A stretch of DNA of 11,428 bases from Hyphomicrobiales bacterium (GTDB lineage: Bacteria; Pseudomonadota; Alphaproteobacteria; Rhizobiales; Rhizobiaceae): assembly GCA_011087745.1 (NCBI GenBank), contig JAALLB010000029.1, positions 1-11,428 of the forward strand, written 5' to 3'. Shown here piece after piece: positions 5,962-11,428 of this stretch. Both the position numbers and the translations under genes were made by a program. The notes beneath the pieces were generated by a model that saw only the letters and a program-made list of their open reading frames with translations, did not search any database and was not told the origin of the DNA. How positions within the stretch are numbered: the first letter of the stretch is position 1; every line of letters begins with the position of its first letter.

Positions 5962-7794
5962 GTGGCAGACGAAAAAAAACCTGGTCTATTAAAAAGGATT
6001 TTCTCCTTCGAATTTGGCAAGAAAAAAGCCGAACCAGAAGTTGAAGATAATACCGCAGCAGAAGCTGCTGCTGCGGAAGCTGTAGCACTTGCAGAAGCTG
6101 AAGCGCAAAAGGAAGCTGAACGACTTCAGGCAATTAAAAGGGCTGAGGAGGAAGCGCTCGAAGCTTCGCGAATTGCCAGTGAGAAGGCTGAAGCTGAAAA
6201 GAAAGCGGAAGCCGAACGGGCTGCTGCAGAAAAAGCTGAACAGGAACGTCTTGAGGAAGAAGTTAAAAAAGCTGCCGAAGAAGAAACTGCTCGCCTGGAA
6301 GCTGAAAGAGTAGAAGCTGAACGCCTAAAAGCAGAAGAATTGGCAGTGGCTGAAAAAGCAGCTGAAGCAAAACTGGCAGCTGAAAAAGCTGATGCTGAAG
6401 AAGCAGCGCGTCTAGAACTGGAAGCTGCAGCACTCAAGCAGGCTCAAGATGAGGCGGATGAAGCTGAACGACTTGAAAAAGAAAAGGCTGAGCTAGAAAA
6501 GGCTGAAGCAGATCGGCTTGCCCAAGAAGAAGCTGATCGTCTAGCAGTTGAAGAAAAATTGGCAGAAGAAGAAGCCAATGCTGAAAAAGCGGCCAAGGAG
6601 GCTGCGGAACAGCAGGATGCCGAAGAACAAGCAAAAATTGAAGCAGAACAAGCTGAAATGGAAACGGCGCGAATTCACGCAGAAGAAGCAGCTGAAGCTG
6701 AAAGACTTGAAGCAGAGCGAATTGAACAGGAAAGACTTGAGCAGGAACGTTTAGAAAGAGAAAAAGCTGAAGAAGAAACTGCACGTTTAAAGGCGCAAGA
6801 AGAAGCTGAGATTGAAACAGCAGCCCCTGCAGAGTCAGAAGCTGAAGAACCTGAACAAGACGAAGAGCGCAAGGTTGGTTGGTTCAAGCGACTGACCAAG
6901 GGGCTTGCCCGGTCGTCGAGCGCTTTAACTGAAAACATCACGTCTGTCTTTACCAAGAAAAAGCTGGACGAAGATACCTTGCAGGACCTTGAAGATATTC
7001 TTATTCAAGCCGATCTTGGTGTTGAAACCGCCATGAACATCACGGATACCCTGGCGTCGCAGCGCATGGGCAAGGATGTAACGGATGAAGAAGTGCGTCA
7101 GATTATGGCGGATGAAATTCAAAAAGTGCTGGAACCTGTTGCCCAACCCCTTGAGCTTGATCTTGATCATCAACCACACGTCATACTGGTGGTTGGAGTG
7201 AATGGATCAGGCAAAACCACAACCATTGGTAAAATTTCGCAGAAACTTTATAATGCCGGGTTCTCAACTTTGCTTGTTGCTGGCGATACATTCCGGGCAG
7301 CGGCGGTTGAGCAATTGCATATCTGGGGCGACCGGACGCAGGCGCCCGTTATGTCCAGGCCTAACGGGTCGGATGCAGCGGGTTTGGCGTTTGATGCTTA
7401 TGAAGAAGCGGTTAAACAAAAGCGCGATGTAATGTTGATGGATACGGCCGGGCGTTTGCAGAATAAAAAAGAACTGATGGATGAATTGGAAAAAATCATC
7501 AGGGTATTAAAGAAGCAGGATGAAAATGCACCGCACACCGTTTTGCTAACTCTGGATGCGACAACGGGTCAAAATGCGCTTAATCAGGTTGAAATATTCA
7601 AGGACGTTGCAGGCGTTAATGGCCTTGTGATGACAAAATTAGATGGTACAGCACGCGGCGGGATACTTGTTTCTATCTCCGCGAAGCATAAGTTACCTGT
7701 ATATTTCGTTGGCGTTGGTGAACAGGTTGAAGATCTGGAACCCTTTGAAGCTGATGTATTTGCAAATGCAATCGCGGGAATAGGCAATGAGTGA
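5962..7794 (+). CDS. ftsY: Signal recognition particle receptor FtsY
   Basis: FtsY is the membrane-associated SRP receptor GTPase that docks Ffh–ribosome complexes for insertion. The 610-aa product splits into an N-terminal A domain of about 300 residues, almost entirely Ala, Glu, Lys, Arg and Leu in heptad-like runs (about 30–300, coiled coil or single helix likely), and the NG domain (about 303–610). The NG domain has P-loop GVNGSGKT at 412–419, GDTFRAAA at 441–448, DTAGR at 494–498 and TKLDG at 558–562. A basic/aromatic stretch KVGWFKRLTKGL just before the N domain is the expected lipid-binding helix. Length exceeds E. coli FtsY (497 aa) because of the A domain. The GTG start at 5962 is seven nt after mtaB. 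The stop overlaps the ispZ start by eight nt. Confidence 0.97.
   Translation: MADEKKPGLLKRIFSFEFGKKKAEPEVEDNTAAEAAAAEAVALAEAEAQKEAERLQAIKRAEEEALEASRIASEKAEAEKKAEAERAAAEKAEQERLEEEVKKAAEEETARLEAERVEAERLKAEELAVAEKAAEAKLAAEKADAEEAARLELEAAALKQAQDEADEAERLEKEKAELEKAEADRLAQEEADRLAVEEKLAEEEANAEKAAKEAAEQQDAEEQAKIEAEQAEMETARIHAEEAAEAERLEAERIEQERLEQERLEREKAEEETARLKAQEEAEIETAAPAESEAEEPEQDEERKVGWFKRLTKGLARSSSALTENITSVFTKKKLDEDTLQDLEDILIQADLGVETAMNITDTLASQRMGKDVTDEEVRQIMADEIQKVLEPVAQPLELDLDHQPHVILVVGVNGSGKTTTIGKISQKLYNAGFSTLLVAGDTFRAAAVEQLHIWGDRTQAPVMSRPNGSDAAGLAFDAYEEAVKQKRDVMLMDTAGRLQNKKELMDELEKIIRVLKKQDENAPHTVLLTLDATTGQNALNQVEIFKDVAGVNGLVMTKLDGTARGGILVSISAKHKLPVYFVGVGEQVEDLEPFEADVFANAIAGIGNE
6052..6858 (+). 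repeat. Low-complexity Ala/Glu coding repeat of the FtsY A domain
   Basis: This roughly 800-bp stretch is built from degenerate short units such as GCTGAAGAAG and GAAGCTGAA, encoding AEAE/AEERL-type heptads. Purine bias on the coding strand is strong, and long open frames appear in other frames purely through this composition. Such sequence is prone to replication slippage, so its length may vary between strains. Confidence 0.6.
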
Positions 7795-8440
7795 AAAATT
7801 AGGTCGTGAAGGTGCTGTAGAAGGCCGCAAACCCTTGGGACAATGGTCAAAGCTTGCTCTTGAAGTTGGGCCCATTGTTGTCTTTATTCTTGCGAATAAA
7901 TATGGAGAGCAACTGGCGGAAAGCTATCCGGCATTGGCAGCTCTTGGCGGCAAGATTTTTATTGCGACAGCGTTCTTTATGGTGGCGATGACCATCTCGC
8001 TGGTTTTGACCTGGATGTTTGAGCGCCGCGTTGCGGTCATGCCATTGGTTACCTTTGTGATGGTGCTGATTTTTGGCGGTCTCACATTATATTTGCAGGA
8101 TGAGTGGTTTATCAAGGTGAAGCCAACGATCATTAATTGCATGTTCGGAACGACAATTTTGGGAATGCTGTTCTTTTTCAAATATCCGGTTATGAAGGTA
8201 TTGTTTGATGGTCCCTTTAAGCTGGATGATGTGGGCTGGACGAAGCTCTCTTTTCGCTGGGGCTGTTTTTTCTTTTTCCTGGCGCTGGTGAATGAAGTTG
8301 TTTGGCGGAATTTCTCAACTGATTTTTGGGTTAATTTCAAGCTTTATGGCACCATGCCGCTAACCTTTGCTTTCATGATGTTCCAAATGCCTGTTCTTAA
8401 ACAGCACGGATTGGAACCGGATGAAGATGCGACTGGTTGA
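7787..8440 (+). CDS. ispZ: Inner-membrane septation protein A family (IspZ/YciB)
   Basis: This 217-aa integral membrane protein belongs to the YciB/IspZ family, linked to septation and envelope integrity; the biochemical function is unsettled. The diagnostic segments are GPIVVFILANKYG (28–40), KPTIINCMFGTTILG (111–125), and after the fourth membrane span FRWGCFFFFLALVNEVVWRN ending in FSTDFWVNFKLYG. I count about five or six membrane spans: roughly 24–40, 52–75, 82–101, 113–130, 154–170 and possibly 188–200. The ATG overlaps the ftsY stop by eight nt, which implies coupling, and the ftsY–ispZ neighbourhood is common in alphaproteobacteria. Both termini are polar. Confidence 0.94.
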   Translation: MSEKLGREGAVEGRKPLGQWSKLALEVGPIVVFILANKYGEQLAESYPALAALGGKIFIATAFFMVAMTISLVLTWMFERRVAVMPLVTFVMVLIFGGLTLYLQDEWFIKVKPTIINCMFGTTILGMLFFFKYPVMKVLFDGPFKLDDVGWTKLSFRWGCFFFFLALVNEVVWRNFSTDFWVNFKLYGTMPLTFAFMMFQMPVLKQHGLEPDEDATG

Positions 8441-8602
8441 GCTAGTTTAACTGCTTCCAAATACCCAATTTGTTTTCTTATCGAAGAATTTCCATTACAG
8501 ATTTGTAACTTGTTGTGCGTTCAAAAATCAGATTTTCTCGCAATTTGATAGGCCACTCCCTATGTAGAGGAGGTAAATCAATTCTAGTGGTTAGGAAAAA
8601 TG
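8441..8602 (+). promoter_or_regulatory. AT-rich intergenic leader before the DUF4389 gene, with a strong unpaired Shine-Dalgarno
   Basis: No clear terminator follows ispZ and no convincing promoter stands out. ATAGG (8548–8552) and CCTAT (8559–8563) form a small inverted repeat. GAGGAGGT at 8566–8573 is the strongest ribosome-binding match on this strand, but it lies about 30 nt before the likely ATG. In the correct frame a TAG at 8585 blocks any earlier start. A second, weaker AGGA at 8593–8596 sits at proper distance from ATG 8603. Confidence 0.4.
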
Positions 8603-9079
8603 ATGAGTCAGAACTTAAAGGAAAACGTTACAAGGTCCAGTATTTGGTTACGATTGATATCCATGATTGTATTGGCGATAGCCTTTAATGTTGCGGAGAT
8701 CGTGATTTTTGCCGTTGTTATTTTCCAGTTCCTTGTGACCCTGTTTACGGGTAAACCAAATAGCCAGCTTAGACAGTTTGGCAGCAATTTGGCTCGTTAT
8801 ATTCAGCAAATTACAAGCTTCATGACATTTGGGACGGAAGAAAAACCATTCCCGTTTTCATCCTGGCCCGATGAGCCTCAGCAAGAACCTTTCGTAAGCG
8901 AAGTTAAAGAGACCCAGGCGGAAAAAACCGAGAAGGCAGAAACTGTATCTGAGCCTAGAAAGGCAACAAGTCCCAGAAGACCTGCGCCGCGCAGAACACC
9001 CGCTAAAGCCAAACCAAAGGCGCCTGCAAAAACTGCGGCGAAGAAACCTGCAAAGGCAACTACAAAGAAAAAAACCTAG
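8603..9079 (+). CDS. DUF4389 membrane protein with basic Lys/Ala/Pro tail
   Basis: The function is unknown. The first about 90 residues match the DUF4389 pattern: a hydrophobic pair of membrane segments (about 15–34 and 36–51, with FNVAEIVIFAVVIFQFL), then LFTGKPN, a Leu/Arg-containing amphipathic region, and TFGTEEKPFPFSSWP. An acidic linker (about 92–118) leads into a strongly basic tail (about 120–158) of PRRPAPRRTPAKAK and AKKPAKATTKKKT type, resembling histone H1-like tails. The tail is probably cytoplasmic and could bind nucleic acid or acidic lipid; that is inference from composition. ATG 8603 is preferred over ATG 8600 because AGGA at 8593–8596 is then six nt away. The gene is convergent with the aminotransferase. 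Confidence 0.8.
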   Translation: MSQNLKENVTRSSIWLRLISMIVLAIAFNVAEIVIFAVVIFQFLVTLFTGKPNSQLRQFGSNLARYIQQITSFMTFGTEEKPFPFSSWPDEPQQEPFVSEVKETQAEKTEKAETVSEPRKATSPRRPAPRRTPAKAKPKAPAKTAAKKPAKATTKKKT

Positions 9080-9083
9080 CGAA

Positions 9084-9121
9084 TTTTTGATGGCTTGCAG
9101 ATGTCAATTGGCGATCAAAAA
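9084..9121. terminator. Candidate bidirectional terminator between convergent genes
   Basis: TTTTTGAT (9084–9091) and ATCAAAAA (9114–9121) form a perfect 8-bp stem, extended past one mismatch by GC/GC, around a 16-nt loop. The A/T runs supply a T tract on either strand. It covers the aminotransferase stop codon (9115–9117) and starts five bases after the DUF4389 stop. The AT-rich outer stem makes it a modest terminator. Confidence 0.45.
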
Positions 9122-10433
9122 ACCTGATTGAATGCTGTTGATAATTTGTCGGTTATCTCATCGATATGTCCGTCATCCAAAATAAATGGCGGAGCGAGCA
9201 ATACATGATCACCGCGCACGCCATCAATGGTGCCACCCATGGGATAGCAGATTAAACCGGCTTCAAAGGCTGCTTTCTTGATTTTCTTGTTGATGGCTTT
9301 TTCCGGAGCAAAGGGTTGTTTGCTTTCCCGGTCTTCGACAAATTCCAAACCTCTGAATAGACCGCGTCCCCTAATGTCCCCAATGTTTGGATGTTGACCA
9401 AAGGAATCTTGCAGGGCGCTCTGTAATTTTTGCCCCATTTCATCGGAGCGTTCTATCAACTTGTGATCTACAAGCTTGTTAACGACGGCGAGAGAACCGG
9501 CTGCGGCTGTTGGGTGCCCCATGTATGTGTGGCCATGTTGAAAGAACCCGGAACCGTCTTCGATCACCTTGTAGATTTCAGCGGTGCAGAGCATTGCACC
9601 TATGGGTTGATAACCCGCTCCAAGGCCTTTTGCGATGGTAATGATATCAGGAGAAATGTCATCATGTTCACTTGCAAACAGCCTGCCTGTACGCCCCATG
9701 CCGCACATTACTTCATCGAGGATTAACAGGATGCCGTGCTTGTCGCATATCTCGCGGATACGTTTAAAGTAACCATCCACCGGTGGTACGGCACCGGCAG
9801 TTGCGCCAACCACCGGTTCAGCGACAAATCCAATGACATTTTCAGCTCCAGTCTCAAGATTTCGGCTTCTAATTCATTAGCTACGCGAAGGCCGTATTCT
9901 TCAGCGCTTTCGTTATCCTCGCGGCCGCGATATTCAAAACAGGGTGAGATATGACTGGTTTCAATCATCAATGGAGAGAAGGGTGCACGGCGCCATTCGT
10001 TGCCGCCCGTTGCCAGCGCTGCCAAAGTGTTTCCGTGATAGCTTTGTTTACGGGCGATAAAATATTTTCGGGAAGTTTGCCCCTGTTCCCAAAAATATTG
10101 GCGCGCAGGTTTAAGCGCTGATTCAACCGCTTCTGAACCACCAGAAACCAGATAAACACGATCTATTCCTTCAGGCGCCAATTCAACGAGTTTATCCGCC
10201 AACTGTTCTGCGGGTTGGGAAGTTAAAAAACCGGTATGGGCAAAGGCCACTGTATCAATCTGCTTTTTTATTGCCTCTGCAACATCAAGGTCACTATGAC
10301 CAAGACAGGAAACGGCAGCGCCGCCAGATCCATCAAAATATTGCTTGCCGTTGGTGTCATATAAATAAACACCTTTGCCGGTGGCCACTGTTGGCAAATT
10401 TGCTTTTGTGTGCCGTGGGAATATATGGGACAT
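9115..10433 (-). pseudogene. Class III PLP-dependent aminotransferase, frameshifted
   Basis: The gene encodes a class III (omega/acetylornithine-type) aminotransferase that would move an amino group to a keto acid through pyridoxal phosphate; its substrate cannot be assigned. The 5' part has YLYDTNGKQYFDGSGGAAV, GHSDLDV, VSGGSEAVESALK (phosphate-binding turn) and SYHGNT. The 3' part has ILDEVMCGMGRTG (Asp to the pyridine nitrogen), TIAKGLGAGYQPIGA (Schiff-base Lys), HGHTYMGHP and RGRGLFRG. The halves lie in different frames. Near 9848, CTGGAGCTGAA lacks one base; adding a G gives LGAENVIGFVAEPVVGA, which joins them into about 439 aa, the normal family length. The preferred start is ATG 10433; an upstream TTG at 10475 keeps the frame open but has no ribosome binding site. 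The upstream fragment alone lacks the Schiff-base lysine. A sequencing error in a G run is a real alternative. Confidence 0.85.
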
Positions 10434-10483
10434 GAGTGGTTTGAAGCCTTGTTTTAATTTGGGAGTAATTTTCAATGTTGGTG

Positions 10484-11119
10484 TCAGTTTAATAGCTTGG
10501 TTGTAATGGATTTTTCGATCAGTTCGGTTACGGAGTTCATTGCCATCTTCTCCAATATTTGGGCCCGATGATGGTCAACCGTTCGTGGACTTACATTTAG
10601 ATGCCGACCAATGTTTTTGCTGGATATATCAGCAGGGTTTTGGATCATGAATTCAGCAACCTCTTTTTCTCTTGTTGTTAAATTGTTGAATTTTTCTTTT
10701 AGCTCTTTGCCGGTTTTGTTTTCCTGCATCGCCATTTCCGCGCTATCAAATGCTGAACTAATTGCGCTTAAAAGTGCGTCCTGTTTAAACGGCTTTTCGA
10801 GAAAGTCTATCGCTCCAGCCTTGATGGCTTGAACTGATTCAGGAATGCCGCCATGACCGGTCATGAAGATTATCGGAATGGAAAATTGTTTGTCCAAAAG
10901 CTGTTGTTGCAGTTCAAGGCCATTTAATTCTGGCATGCCATAATCCAAAAGAATACAGCCGGAAACGCTCTCATCATAAGAATTTAAAAAGCTCTTTGCT
11001 GACGCAAAACATTCAACATAAAACCCCCTTTTTGTCAGAGATCTTGATAGAGAAGTACGAATATCACCATCATCATCGACGATGAATATCGTCAATTTTT
11101 TTTCGTCAGACATCTCCAT
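10484..11119 (-). CDS. FixJ-type response regulator with LuxR helix-turn-helix
   Basis: This is a two-component transcription regulator of 211 aa. The receiver domain (about 9–125) has the acidic pocket D15–D17, phospho-acceptor D59 in LLDYGMPELNG, T87 in FMTGHGG and K109 in EKPF. The output domain (about 146–203) is a LuxR/NarL helix-turn-helix starting LTTREKEVAEFM, with recognition helix SPRTVDHHRAQILEKM. The order and motifs match the FixJ/TtrR group. The sensor kinase gene ends 18 nt upstream on the same strand, so the two form a cognate pair. The target genes are unknown; the aminotransferase directly downstream is a candidate. ATG 11119 is taken as start; ATG 11113 with GGAG just before it is an alternative. 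Confidence 0.92.
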   Translation of the reverse strand: MEMSDEKKLTIFIVDDDGDIRTSLSRSLTKRGFYVECFASAKSFLNSYDESVSGCILLDYGMPELNGLELQQQLLDKQFSIPIIFMTGHGGIPESVQAIKAGAIDFLEKPFKQDALLSAISSAFDSAEMAMQENKTGKELKEKFNNLTTREKEVAEFMIQNPADISSKNIGRHLNVSPRTVDHHRAQILEKMAMNSVTELIEKSITTKLLN

Positions 11120-11137
11120 CAGGTTTCCATCCCTGCG

Positions 11138-11428
11138 TTAGTTTTTTGCAAGAGGGACCGTGAAGCAAAACCTGGATTTTTCCTCTGCTTTTGGCTCGTG
11201 CCAAATATTGCCATTGTTAGCTTCAATGAGCGTCCTGCTGAGTGATAAACCAAGTCCCATGCCATCTCTTTTGCTGCTCTCAAATTGTGTAAATAGGTCA
11301 AAATTGGGGTCAATGCCCGGGCCCGTATCTATCACATGAACTTCGACAAATTGCTCAATAAGCTTCGTTTCAATATATATACTCCGAGTCCTTGAAAATC
11401 TGATTATTTGGGGTTGACGTTTCAGGCT
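11138..11428 (-). CDS. Sensor histidine kinase, C-terminal end only (FixL-like)
   Basis: The gene runs off the right edge; 96 residues of its C-terminus are visible, with no stop up to base 11428. They form the latter part of a HATPase_c ATP-binding domain: G1 box DTGPGID, F-box region FDLFTQFESSKRDG, G2 box GMGLGLSLSR, then a Gly-poor final strand ending FCFTVPLAKN. The stretch after G2 (TLIEANNGNIWHEP) is like FixL and related PAS-containing kinases. The N box, phospho-acceptor His and any sensor domain lie outside the window, so the signal is unknown. It is partnered with the FixJ-like regulator 18 nt downstream. Confidence 0.88.
   Translation of the reverse strand, partial: SLKRQPQIIRFSRTRSIYIETKLIEQFVEVHVIDTGPGIDPNFDLFTQFESSKRDGMGLGLSLSRTLIEANNGNIWHEPKAEEKSRFCFTVPLAKN

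Noticed and set aside
6089..6956. Several long open frames in other frames across the FtsY A domain
   Set aside because: They arise from the purine-biased Ala/Glu repeat, which lacks stops in several frames; the products are low-complexity and lack any domain.
8587..8688. 33-codon frame from GTG 8587
   Set aside because: No recognisable sequence features and overlap with the DUF4389 gene; kept only as a finding about the unpaired Shine-Dalgarno.

Overview
The window looks like a chromosomal segment of an alphaproteobacterium of moderate GC content. The evidence is gene content and order: the block ffh–chorismate mutase–rpsP, the run dapF–mtaB–ftsY–ispZ, a DUF4389 membrane protein and a FixL/FixJ-type two-component pair are all typical of that class. 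RpsP and FtsY both carry Ala/Glu-rich extensions of the kind seen in alphaproteobacteria. The sequence alone does not settle the order or genus. I see no insertion sequence, prophage, CRISPR array, tRNA or rRNA.

Layout. (1) 1–2369, minus strand: an operon reading ffh, an AroQ-class chorismate mutase, then rpsP. It probably continues into rimM/trmD/rplS beyond the left edge. (2) 2370–2660: a divergent intergenic region of about 290 bp. It holds a near-perfect dyad beside the ffh start, a weak ffh promoter candidate, and upstream of that a strong minus-strand promoter followed about 70 nt after the predicted start by a strong intrinsic terminator. Together these look like an undescribed small RNA or an attenuated leader. 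(3) 2661–8440, plus strand: a Tat-exported metallo-beta-lactamase-fold hydrolase interrupted by an in-frame stop, then dapF, mtaB, ftsY and ispZ packed with 1–8 nt overlaps or gaps. (4) 8603–9079, plus strand: a DUF4389 membrane protein with a very basic Lys/Ala/Pro tail. (5) 9115–11428, minus strand: the 3' end of a sensor kinase, its FixJ-like response regulator, and a class III aminotransferase broken by a one-base deletion.

How the genes fit together. Ffh (the SRP GTPase) and FtsY (its membrane receptor) lie about 3.6 kb apart on opposite strands, so the protein core of co-translational membrane targeting is in one locus. MtaB (tRNA modification), RpsP (ribosome) and the SRP genes form a translation and targeting group. 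DapF (lysine and peptidoglycan precursor) and IspZ/YciB (envelope and septation) form a cell-envelope group. The kinase/regulator/aminotransferase block is a separate unit.

Two genes in 11 kb are disrupted by single-base lesions: a TAA at 3276 and a missing base near 9848. Both have otherwise intact reading frames on each side. This means either very recent gene decay or residual sequencing or assembly errors, and it should be settled before biology is read into either one. The most interesting unexplained signal is the promoter-plus-terminator unit upstream of ffh.
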